11,682 nucleotides of DNA from DAMCZI01 sp032095175 (GTDB lineage: Bacteria > Bacillota > Clostridia > Clostridiales > Caloramatoraceae), in the NCBI GenBank assembly GCA_032095175.1, contig DAMCZI010000077.1, positions 1-11,682 on the forward strand, read 5' to 3'. Shown here piece by piece: positions 1-6,213 of the stretch. Within the stretch, counting starts at the first letter, position 1. Each line of letters opens with the position of its first letter. The notes under the pieces are model-generated. The model was not told the DNA's origin. It saw only the letters and a list, made by a program, of their open reading frames with translations, and made no database searches. A program made the translations under genes and the position numbers.

Positions 1-2
1 CA

Positions 3-91
3 AAAATTCTATTACATTTTGTCTTTTTAAACATCCTAAGGTCGAACCAATACTGTAGGGCTGTTTAAAAAGACAAAATGTAAAGAATTTT
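3..91. repeat. Hairpin repeat, family P, short copy
   Basis: An inverted repeat. The left arm 3-32 and right arm 62-91 are complementary apart from one extra base, and they enclose a loop with the core GGTCGAACCAAT. The central 40 nt (28-67) match 33 of 40 positions of the centre of the large palindrome at 11187-11502. The arms differ in sequence between the copies but remain paired. The element sits at the window edge, so anything further out on the left cannot be seen. The outer arms of the large copy are not recognisable on the right side. Function is unknown. It could be a mobile palindromic element or a structured RNA. Confidence 0.75.
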
Positions 92-129
92 ACGATTTAT
101 ATATAGGACAAATAAAAAGACAAAATACC

Positions 130-179
130 TGGTGTATATAAAAAGCTTAGGGCAGCTCTCATAAATCGAGAACTGCCCT
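130..179 (-). terminator. Rho-independent terminator of the ymaF-like gene
   Basis: A hairpin with arms 149-160 and 168-179 (12 positions, one C-A mismatch) and a 7-nt loop. On the minus strand it is followed by AAGCTTTTTATAT. It begins about 12 bases past the stop codon of the minus-strand gene at 191-550. Confidence 0.85.
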
Positions 180-190
180 GATTTAATTAA

Positions 191-550
191 CTAGCATTTA
201 CATTCATGTTCGTGTTCATGCTCATGTTCATGATGGCATCCGCATTTTTCCTCTTTTGCCTTCATTACTGGCATACCAGGAGAGGTCTTTAAACAAACAT
301 GGTGTTTATGATCACATTTTTCTTTAACCTTTCCCTTTATGCAGTGGTAGTGTCCTCCACCCTGAAGAGGTATGCTATAACTTGTTTCCAAGCAGTAATG
401 ATGACGATGACCATCATTACATGTTGTTACCCCTTTAACTTTGTGTTTGTGACATTTTTCACATGATTCTTCGCTAACAAGACCACCTAAGTAGTGAACA
501 TGACAATCATCAAAGGATGTTGCTCCTTCAAAGCAGTGTGTATGCTTCAT
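191..550 (-). CDS. ymaF: YmaF-family His/Cys-rich protein
   Basis: A 119-residue protein with no signal peptide or membrane segment. It contains 20 His and 13 Cys. HxH or HxHH motifs recur at residues 3-5, 17-19, 34-36, 48-51, 67-69 and 81-84, each in a similar setting: a His pair, then a stretch with TS..IP or TSPGMP. This resembles the repeated layout of the YmaF family, whose function is not established. The C-terminus (103-119) is CGCHH, then alternating His-Glu, then CKC, a likely metal-binding tail. The start ATG is preceded by AAGGAGGTAAT at good spacing. The gene stands alone, with its own terminator and an upstream neighbour in the opposite direction. Metal binding (Zn, Ni, Cu or Co) is inferred from composition only. 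It could serve for storage, buffering or sensing. Confidence 0.8.
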   Translation of the reverse strand: MKHTHCFEGATSFDDCHVHYLGGLVSEESCEKCHKHKVKGVTTCNDGHRHHYCLETSYSIPLQGGGHYHCIKGKVKEKCDHKHHVCLKTSPGMPVMKAKEEKCGCHHEHEHEHEHECKC

Positions 551-581
551 GAATATTACCTCCTTAAATAAAAGATTATCT

Positions 582-610
582 ATGATATAATATGTTTAGT
601 TTTGTAAGAA
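582..610 (-). promoter_or_regulatory. Possible promoter of the ymaF-like gene
   Basis: On the minus strand, a -10-like TATCAT (587-582) lies 17 bp from a weak -35-like TTCTTA (610-605), about 32 bp before the start codon. Only the -10 is a good match, so this is tentative. Confidence 0.3.
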
Positions 611-801
611 GGTGCATAGTAAGCTGCAAAATATGTCAAATTAAGTAGGAGAATTTTAGGGAATGTGAAAAATTAAACAAACATAAGCTAAGAATTCGAA
701 AGAAAACTGAGAAAATCCCTTGTTTTTATAAGGAATTTAAATAAGATTTAACTATAGGGAATTATAATACGATTTTTACCAGAATATCAGAAAATTCTAT
801 A
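611..801. other. Intergenic stretch with no gene recognised
   Basis: This A+T-rich DNA lies between the divergent ymaF-like gene and the nfnAB promoter. I find no open frame with a ribosome binding site. A weak stem around 715-737 (CCTT/AAGG arms) has no convincing U-tract. No other structure is supported. Confidence 0.5.
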
Positions 802-830
802 TTGAATCTTTATCATATTAACGATATACT
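802..830 (+). promoter_or_regulatory. Sigma-A-type promoter of the riboswitch-nfnAB unit
   Basis: TTGAAT (802-807) and TATACT (825-830) are separated by exactly 17 bp. Transcription would begin near 837, just upstream of the riboswitch leader at 853. This placement supports both calls. Confidence 0.75.
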
Positions 831-852
831 AAGATTGAAAAATAAATATTTC

Positions 853-1047
853 GTGGATGATAATTATTGGAGATATCCTTAGTGGATAACCGTAGAAGAA
901 AAGAATAAACATTTGCTATGATTTTATTCTGAAGCTTTCAGGTAAGATACAATAATTTGACACAACCCTGGAGAGTCCTCTTAGGAGGCGTCAAAGGAGA
1001 AACTTTTGTATTTTATAAAGGGAAGCTCTCAGATGAAAAGGACAGGG
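853..1047 (+). ncRNA. Tandem glycine riboswitch (gcvT-type)
   Basis: Two glycine aptamers in series. Aptamer 1 has P1 862-869/950-957 (8 perfect pairs), P2 874-878/884-888, P3 902-909/923-930, core CCGTAGAAG and 3' strand CTTTCAGGTAAGATAC. Aptamer 2 has P1 966-970/1043-1047, GGAGAG, P2 977-980/985-988, core CGTCAAAGGAGAAA (family usual CGCCGAAGGAGCAA) and 3' strand CTCTCAGATGAAAAGGACAG. The leader GTGGATGA (853-860) and the linker TGACAC (958-963) can pair through GTG/CAC next to G-A-rich bases, as in the leader-linker kink-turn known for tandem glycine riboswitches. The riboswitch lies between a good promoter and nfnA. Its 3' end is shared with the terminator at 1036-1093, so glycine binding should turn expression on. 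Confidence 0.88.
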
Positions 1048-1093
1048 AAGGAATAGCATTATTTCTAGTGTTCTTCTTTCCGGCTGTCCTTTT
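1036..1093 (+). terminator. Conditional terminator: riboswitch expression platform
   Basis: AAAAGGACAG (1036-1045), the 3' strand of aptamer 2, is perfectly complementary to CTGTCCTTTT (1084-1093). Next to it, GGAAGGAA (1046-1053) pairs with TTCTTTCC (1074-1081) with one G-U pair. A 2-nt bulge (1082-1083) separates the two helices. The T-run lies in the last stem bases and the T-rich sequence after them. Forming this hairpin must break P1 and the core of aptamer 2, so the two folds exclude each other. Confidence 0.8.
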
Positions 1094-1209
1094 ACGTTGT
1101 TTACATTGTTAAAAAATAAACCATAACCTTCCAAGAAAACTACAAATTATTACAAAACACAGGCCTAATTAAAACTAATAATTTAAATAAAATGAATGGA
1201 GTGATTATC

Positions 1210-2070
1210 TTGTATAAGATAGTTAAAAGAGAAGAGTTAGCACCTAAAATACTCCTTATGGAAGTAGAGGCGCCAAGAGTTGCAGCATCTGCTCTTCCAG
1301 GACAATTCGTTATTGTAAGGGTTGATGAAAAGGGAGAAAGAATTCCACTAACAATTTGTGACTATGATGAGGAAAAAGGAACTGTAACTATTGTTGTTCA
1401 GGTTATTGGCTGTTCAACAATGAAGTTGGCAAAACTTCAAGAAGGAGATTGCTTTGCAAATTTTGTAGGACCACTAGGAAATGCATCAGAATATGTCCAC
1501 GAAGAAATAAGCAAGCTTAAGAATGAAAGATTTGTATTTGTTGCAGGGGGAGTTGGAACAGCTCCTGTTTACCCACAGGTTAAGTGGCTCTCCAAGCATG
1601 GAATACAGGCAGACGTTATAATTGGAGCTAAGTCAAAGGATTTTGTAATATTTGAAGAAGAGATGAAGAAGACAGGAGCTAGGGTATTTGTATGTACTGA
1701 TGATGGTTCCTATGGATTTAAGGGATTAGTTACAAACAAATTAAAGGAACTTATTGAAGAAGGCAACAAGTATAATGCAGTTATTGCAATAGGACCTATG
1801 ATAATGATGAAGTTTGTATGCAAGCTTACAAAGGAATATGATCTTAAGACAATAGTAAGCTTGAACTCCATAATGGTTGATGGAACAGGTATGTGTGGAG
1901 CATGCAGAGTTACTGTTGACGGAGTTACAAAGTTTACATGTGTTGATGGACCAGAGTTTGATGGACACAAGGTTGATTTTGAAGAAGCTATGAGAAGACA
2001 GTCATTATTTAAGGATGAAGAGTTTAGAAATGCCCATAAAGAACAGGAAAAGGAATGCAATTGCTTTTAG
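1210..2070 (+). CDS. nfnA: NfnA: small (FAD, [2Fe-2S]) subunit of NADH-dependent ferredoxin:NADP+ oxidoreductase
   Basis: A 286-residue flavoprotein of the ferredoxin-NADP reductase superfamily, close to the 'sulfide/dihydroorotate dehydrogenase-like' group. From the N-terminus it has a FAD-binding barrel with RIPLTICDYD near residues 44-53, an NAD-binding domain with AGGVGTAP near 112-119, and a C-terminal cluster motif DGTGMCGAC with C229, C232 and C244. The first Asp (D224) is the usual fourth ligand of the [2Fe-2S] cluster in this family. I chose the TTG at 1210 because GGAGTGAT lies 8 nt upstream and the protein then starts MYKIVKREELAP. The in-frame ATG at 1192 has no ribosome binding site. 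nfnB follows after 12 bp. In the known complex, NADH and reduced ferredoxin are coupled to NADP+ reduction in the cytoplasm. PyrK is an alternative name by similarity, but the partner gene argues against it. Confidence 0.92.
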   Translation: MYKIVKREELAPKILLMEVEAPRVAASALPGQFVIVRVDEKGERIPLTICDYDEEKGTVTIVVQVIGCSTMKLAKLQEGDCFANFVGPLGNASEYVHEEISKLKNERFVFVAGGVGTAPVYPQVKWLSKHGIQADVIIGAKSKDFVIFEEEMKKTGARVFVCTDDGSYGFKGLVTNKLKELIEEGNKYNAVIAIGPMIMMKFVCKLTKEYDLKTIVSLNSIMVDGTGMCGACRVTVDGVTKFTCVDGPEFDGHKVDFEEAMRRQSLFKDEEFRNAHKEQEKECNCF

Positions 2071-2082
2071 GAGGGATTTTTA

Positions 2083-3480
2083 ATGGAAAAGAATAGAGTT
2101 CCAGTTAGAGAATTAGCACCTGACATAAGAAATAAATGCTTTGAAGAAGTATGTCTTGGATATAATGAAGAAGAAGCAGTTCGTGAAGCAAGCAGATGTT
2201 TAAACTGTAAGAAACCTATGTGTGTTTCAAAGTGTCCTGTTTCAATTAATATACCTGAATTTATTCACCATGTTAAGGAAAGAGACTTTGAAGGCGCAGC
2301 TAAGGTTATTGCAAAGTACAGTGCACTTCCAGCAGTATGCGGAAGAGTATGTCCACAGGAGCTTCAGTGTGAAGGTAAGTGTGTTTTAGGAATAAAGGGA
2401 GAAGCAGTAGCAATTGGAAAGCTTGAGAGATTTGTTGCTGACTGGTCAAGGGAGCATAATGTTAACCTTGCAGACAAACTAGAAGCTAACGGAAAGAAAA
2501 TTGCTGTTATAGGAAGTGGTCCTGCAGGACTTACATGTGCAGGAGATCTTGCTAAGTTAGGATATAATGTTACAATATTTGAGGCTTTACATGAACCAGG
2601 TGGAGTTTTAACTTATGGAATCCCAGAGTTCAGACTTCCAAAGGATAGAGTAGTAAAGTCTGAAATAGATAACTTAAGAAAGCTTGGAGTAAAGATTGAA
2701 ACAGACGTTATAGTTGGAAGAACTATAACAGTAGATCAGTTATTAGAGGATGAGAAGTTTGAAGCAGTATTTATTGGTAGTGGTGCTGGACTTCCAAAGT
2801 TCATGGGAATACCAGGAGAAAATGCTAATGGTGTATTCTCAGCAAACGAGTTCTTAACAAGGACAAACCTAATGAAGGCTTTTGATGAAAACTATGATAC
2901 ACCAATTAAGGTAGGAGAAAAGGTTGCTGTTGTTGGCGGCGGAAACGTTGCAATGGATGCAGCTAGAACAGCAAAGAGACTTGGTGCAGAGGTTCACATT
3001 GTTTACAGAAGATCAGGAGACGAGCTTCCTGCAAGAGCTGAAGAAGTTCATCATGCAAAGGAAGAAGGAATCATATTTGATCTATTAACTAACCCAACTG
3101 AAATAATGGCAAACGACAAGGGATGGGTTAATGGATTAAAGTGTGTAAAGATGGAGCTTGGAGAACCAGATGCAACTGGAAGAAGAACTCCTGTTGAAGT
3201 TCCTGGTTCAGAATTTGTAATGGAAATGGATACAGTTATAATGGCACTTGGAACTGCTCCAAATCCACTTATTCCTTTAACAACAAAGCAGCTTCAAACA
3301 AACAAGAGAAGATGTATTGTTGCTGAAGAATCAACAGGAAAGACAACTAAAGACAAGGTATACGCAGGTGGAGATGCAGTTACAGGAGCAGCAACAGTAA
3401 TACTTGCAATGGGTGCAGGTAAGGATGCAGCAGCTGCAATTCACAAGGCATTATGCGATGAAGAGGAAGAAGCTAAATAG
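2083..3480 (+). CDS. nfnB: NfnB: large subunit of NADH-dependent ferredoxin:NADP+ oxidoreductase (GltD-like)
   Basis: 465 residues, full length for the family. The N-terminal domain has two sets of four Cys (C39, C42, C47, C51 and C86, C90, C96, C100), which should bind two [4Fe-4S] clusters as in GltD-type proteins. A FAD Rossmann motif GSGPAG is at 144-149, the sequence GIPEFRLPKDRVV at 179-191, an NADP(H) Rossmann motif GGGNVA at 285-290 with RR at 309-310, and the FAD motif YAGGDAVTGAATV at 427-439. The start ATG follows GGAGGGATTTTTA. Such genes are often named glutamate synthase small subunit, but no gltB-type large subunit lies next to it and it is paired with nfnA. NfnAB bifurcation is therefore the better call. 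Expression should depend on the upstream glycine riboswitch. Confidence 0.92.
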   Translation: MEKNRVPVRELAPDIRNKCFEEVCLGYNEEEAVREASRCLNCKKPMCVSKCPVSINIPEFIHHVKERDFEGAAKVIAKYSALPAVCGRVCPQELQCEGKCVLGIKGEAVAIGKLERFVADWSREHNVNLADKLEANGKKIAVIGSGPAGLTCAGDLAKLGYNVTIFEALHEPGGVLTYGIPEFRLPKDRVVKSEIDNLRKLGVKIETDVIVGRTITVDQLLEDEKFEAVFIGSGAGLPKFMGIPGENANGVFSANEFLTRTNLMKAFDENYDTPIKVGEKVAVVGGGNVAMDAARTAKRLGAEVHIVYRRSGDELPARAEEVHHAKEEGIIFDLLTNPTEIMANDKGWVNGLKCVKMELGEPDATGRRTPVEVPGSEFVMEMDTVIMALGTAPNPLIPLTTKQLQTNKRRCIVAEESTGKTTKDKVYAGGDAVTGAATVILAMGAGKDAAAAIHKALCDEEEEAK

Positions 3481-3506
3481 TACTGTATTGAATATTTAGT
3501 ATAGAA

Positions 3507-3548
3507 ATCCCCTTAGATACTTTTTAAAGTATCTAAGGGGATATTTTA
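3507..3548 (+). terminator. Terminator of nfnAB
   Basis: A 14-bp perfect stem (3507-3520 with 3529-3542) and an 8-nt loop, followed by TTTTAT, 26 bp after the nfnB stop. The flanks are also A/T-rich on the other side, so it may act on both strands. Confidence 0.9.
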
Positions 3549-3604
3549 TACTATATAAATATAATAAAATAGGGATATCGTATAGCATTTTATTCTTTGA
3601 TGAC

Positions 3605-3690
3605 TAAAGGTGACAGGCACTTGAGTCATGAGTTATTTAACAAAAACTATCTTTTACTGCTCATACATCATAAATAACTTGTCATCTTTA
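3605..3690. repeat. Palindromic small repeat, family M, copy 1 (shorter right arm)
   Basis: The ends TAAAGGTGAC (3605-3614) and GTCATCTTTA (3681-3690) are complementary with one wobble. The inner arms GTTATTTA and TAAATAAC (3632-3639, 3671-3678) also pair. The left 49 nt match the copy at 4894-4990 at 44 of 49 positions. This copy lacks about 14 bases of the right arm. It contains no gene and lies between two converging transcription units. A MITE-like or REP-like origin is inferred. Confidence 0.75.
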
Positions 3691-3695
3691 AGGCA

Positions 3696-3723
3696 TATAA
3701 AATGGCTGCCCTAAGGACAGCCA
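3696..3723 (-). terminator. Terminator of the merR-methyltransferase/aminotransferase unit
   Basis: On the minus strand the stem TGGCTG/CAGCCA (3723-3718 with 3708-3703), extended by two G-C pairs around a bulge, is followed by TTTTATATG. It starts about 10 bases after the stop codon of the gene at 3734-4855. Confidence 0.75.
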
Positions 3724-3733
3724 CCCATTAAAT

Positions 3734-4855
3734 CTATTTCTTATAGAACTTTCTTATTGTCTCGCATACAAAGTCAACTTCTTCTTCAGTTATTTCAGGA
3801 TATATAGGAAGTGCAAGTATCTCTTCGGATATCCTCTCTGCAACTGGGAAGTCTCCTTTTTTGTATCCAAGATAGCTGAAGCACTTCTGTAGATGAAGTG
3901 GTACAGGATAGTAAATACTAAACTGAACTTCATTTTCCTTTAAGTACTGTGAAAGCTCATCTCTCTTTTCTGCAAGTATGTTGAATACATAATATACAGG
4001 GTTCTGGTCTCCCTTGATTTTTGGGAATCTTATTGAGTCGATATCCTTCAATCTATCAAAGTACCAGTTTGCAATTATTTCTCTCTTCTTAATTGCATCA
4101 TTTATATATTTCATCTTTACATTTAGTATTGCTGCTTGAATGGAGTCAAGCCTTGAATTATATCCAATATAATCATAGTGATACTTCTTTGATGCACCAT
4201 GAACTCTAAAGGATTTTGCAAGGTTATAAAGTTCGTCACTGTTGGTAACAATCATTCCTCCATCGCCGTATGCACCAAGTGTCTTTGTTGGGAAGAATGA
4301 GAAAATACCCATATCTCCTATGGTTCCAGAATGCTTGTAGCTTTCTCCATTTCCTTTCCATCTCATTCCAAAGGCCTCGGCAGCATCTTCAAGAACACGA
4401 AGGTTGTGTCTTTTGGAAATGTCCATTATTTTGTCCATATCAGCTATTTGACAGAAAAGATGTATTGGTATTATACCAGCAGTTTTATCTGTAATTTTTT
4501 CTTCTATTTTTGTTGTATCAATGTTCATGGTGTCCTCATCGATATCAACAAATACAGGTTTCCCACCATGCTTTGCGATACAGGATGTTGATGCAAGGAA
4601 TGTGAATGGGGAAGTAATTACCTCTTTTCCATCCTTAAATCCCAGTATATCTGATGCAATAACAAGGGCATCAGTTCCTGAGGCAACAGCTATTGCATGC
4701 TTTGCTCCTGTAAATTCCTCAATGGATTTTTCAAATTCAGTTACCTGTGGTCCTAGTGTTGCTACACCGTTTATAAGTGCATCCTTAATGGCTTTATCAA
4801 ACTCAGTCATCTTTTCGTGATATTCTCTTTTAGATGTAAAAAAATTCACCTTCAT
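3734..4855 (-). CDS. DegT/DnrJ/EryC1/StrS-family PLP-dependent aminotransferase (A)
   Basis: 373 residues, the usual length of fold-type I sugar aminotransferases. Visible motifs are the N-terminal LGPQVTEFEKSIEEFTGAKH, substrate/PLP loop ASGTDAL (59-64 region), EDAAEAFG with D157 for the PLP pyridine nitrogen, and FFPTKTLGAYGDGG with K191 as the expected Schiff-base lysine. The family transfers an amino group, normally from glutamate, to keto-sugars linked to nucleotides. The EDAAE form is seen in several 4-aminotransferases, but the substrate cannot be fixed from sequence. The start ATG has AGGAGG 7 nt upstream. A TATAAT (4879-4874, minus strand) just before it has no clear -35. The gene is third in a minus-strand series, 135 bp after aminotransferase B with a palindromic repeat in the gap. 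No sugar dehydratase, epimerase or glycosyltransferase is present in the window. Confidence 0.88.
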   Translation of the reverse strand: MKVNFFTSKREYHEKMTEFDKAIKDALINGVATLGPQVTEFEKSIEEFTGAKHAIAVASGTDALVIASDILGFKDGKEVITSPFTFLASTSCIAKHGGKPVFVDIDEDTMNIDTTKIEEKITDKTAGIIPIHLFCQIADMDKIMDISKRHNLRVLEDAAEAFGMRWKGNGESYKHSGTIGDMGIFSFFPTKTLGAYGDGGMIVTNSDELYNLAKSFRVHGASKKYHYDYIGYNSRLDSIQAAILNVKMKYINDAIKKREIIANWYFDRLKDIDSIRFPKIKGDQNPVYYVFNILAEKRDELSQYLKENEVQFSIYYPVPLHLQKCFSYLGYKKGDFPVAERISEEILALPIYPEITEEEVDFVCETIRKFYKK

Positions 4856-4893
4856 TTGGATTCCTCCTGATATATTATAATATCTTTTCAGTT

Positions 4894-4990
4894 TTAGGTG
4901 ACAGGCTCTTGAGTTATGAGTTGTTTAAGAAAAACTACCTTTTATTTCTTATTTCGCATAAATAACTCATAACTCAACTTTATCACCTAA
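4894..4990. repeat. Palindromic small repeat, family M, copy 2 (complete)
   Basis: The ends TTAGGTGA (4894-4901) and TCACCTAA (4983-4990) are perfectly complementary. Inner arms at 4911-4926 and 4960-4975 pair over 16 nt with one G-U pair. The element fills most of the 135-bp gap between the two aminotransferase genes, and its right end touches the stop codon of aminotransferase B (4991-4993). In RNA it would form a long hairpin inside the probable operon transcript. Confidence 0.8.
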
Positions 4991-6169
4991 TTACAAAATC
5001 TTTTCAGTTACTTTTATAACCTCGTCAACTACACGCTCTGCATCCTCAAGACTAAGTGTAGAGTATACAGGTAAGGAGATTTCGTTTTTGTATTGAGCAA
5101 ATGCATTTGGGTAATCCTCAATTTTATATCCAAGCCCCTTGTAAAGTGTAAACATAGGAAGAGGGGTAAAATGAACATTGGTTGCAATACCCATCTCTGC
5201 AAGTTCCTGAATAAGCATGTTTCGCCTATCTTCATTGAAGCCCTTTATTCTTAATGGATATAGGTGGTAGGATGTTTCAGTTCCTTCATCATCCTTCTTA
5301 AATGGAAGTATAGCCCAATCCTTGTTCTTAAGCTTTTCAGTATATAGATCAAATATGTCTTCTCTTATCTTAAGCATATTATCATATCTCTTAAGCTGTT
5401 CAACACCTACTGCTGCAAGTATATCTGTCATGTTGCACTTGAAACCATCTGTTATTATGTCATATTTCCATGCCCCAGCCTTCATTTTGGATAGAGCATC
5501 CTTTGACTGTCCATGCAGGGATGTGAATTTTATTGTTTTAAATAGGTCTTCTGCACCATGAAAATTGTTATTATTGTAGGTTAATGCACCACCCTCTGAG
5601 GTTGTAAGGTTCTTTACTGCATGGAAGGAGAAGCAGTGGAAATCAAACTGGCCTCCGACCTTTTGACCCTTGTATGAAGCACCAAAGGAGTGTGCTGAAT
5701 CGGAAACAAGAAGGATGTCCTCACGTCCCTTTGCTTTTAGAACATTTTTTACTGCATCATAGTCAACTGGAACTCCGGCAAAGTCAACGGTATAGATTGC
5801 TTTTGTTTTTGGAGTTATTGCATCATGAAGCTTTTCAATATCTATCATAAAGCTGTCTTTTTTAACATCAACAAAAGTTGGTCTTATTCCTCTGTGGAGC
5901 ATTGAACTAGCAGTTGCTGTATAGGTATATGGAGTTGTTAGTATTTCATCTCCCGGGCCCATATTTAAAACCTTTAGTACAATCTCTAGAGCTGCTGAAG
6001 CACTGTTAAGTGCAACTGTATGGTTAACACCACAGTATTCACTAATGTTTTTTTCAAATTCGCTAACCTTTGGTCCAGATGTAATCCATCCTGATTTTAA
6101 AACATCAACTACTGCATTTATTTCTGCATCTGATATATCTGGTGGTGAAAATGGTATAGGTTTTACCAT
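4991..6169 (-). CDS. DegT/DnrJ/EryC1/StrS-family PLP-dependent aminotransferase (B)
   Basis: 392 residues, full length. It begins IPFSPPDISDAEINAVVDVLKSGWITSGP in the style of 4-amino-sugar transaminases such as PseC and ArnB. Other motifs are LNSASAALE (PLP phosphate loop), SDSAHSFGA with D157 and H160, and SFHAVKNLTTSEGG with K186 as the expected PLP lysine. It is clearly a different subfamily from aminotransferase A: a His replaces the Glu after the active-site DxA, and the lysine motif differs. The two are therefore not a recent duplication. The start ATG has AAAGGATGATT upstream. It is second in the minus-strand unit, 44 bp after the merR-methyltransferase gene with no terminator between. 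The substrate is unknown. Transfer of an amino group to a nucleotide-linked 4-keto sugar is the family-based inference. Confidence 0.88.
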   Translation of the reverse strand: MVKPIPFSPPDISDAEINAVVDVLKSGWITSGPKVSEFEKNISEYCGVNHTVALNSASAALEIVLKVLNMGPGDEILTTPYTYTATASSMLHRGIRPTFVDVKKDSFMIDIEKLHDAITPKTKAIYTVDFAGVPVDYDAVKNVLKAKGREDILLVSDSAHSFGASYKGQKVGGQFDFHCFSFHAVKNLTTSEGGALTYNNNNFHGAEDLFKTIKFTSLHGQSKDALSKMKAGAWKYDIITDGFKCNMTDILAAVGVEQLKRYDNMLKIREDIFDLYTEKLKNKDWAILPFKKDDEGTETSYHLYPLRIKGFNEDRRNMLIQELAEMGIATNVHFTPLPMFTLYKGLGYKIEDYPNAFAQYKNEISLPVYSTLSLEDAERVVDEVIKVTEKIL

Positions 6170-6213
6170 AAATAATCATCCTTTCATCTTTAAGTTATTT
6201 TTCTGTATTAAAA

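Noticed and set aside
715..740. Terminator-like stem in the 611-801 intergenic region
   Set aside because: The stem is only about five pairs, lacks a clear T-run on either strand, and no gene ends there.
948..953. TACAAT as a -10 box for nfnA
   Set aside because: It lies in the 3' strand of aptamer 1 (P1) of the glycine riboswitch and has no -35. A much better promoter is at 802-830.
1192..1194. ATG as the start of nfnA
   Set aside because: There is no ribosome binding site upstream. The TTG at 1210 has GGAGTGAT at correct spacing and gives the family's usual N-terminus.
1710..2060. Antisense open frames within nfnA, the aminotransferases, the nuclease and the ATPase genes
   Set aside because: They are low-complexity frames opposite well-supported genes, without ribosome binding sites or recognisable domains.
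2083..3480. NADPH-dependent glutamate synthase small subunit
   Set aside because: No glutamate synthase large subunit is adjacent. Pairing with an nfnA-type small subunit fits NfnAB much better.
3605..4990. The repeats flanking aminotransferase A as a CRISPR or composite transposon
   Set aside because: Only two copies, each a palindrome, with a normal gene between them and no cas or transposase gene. A CRISPR array is excluded, and a composite transposon has no enzyme.
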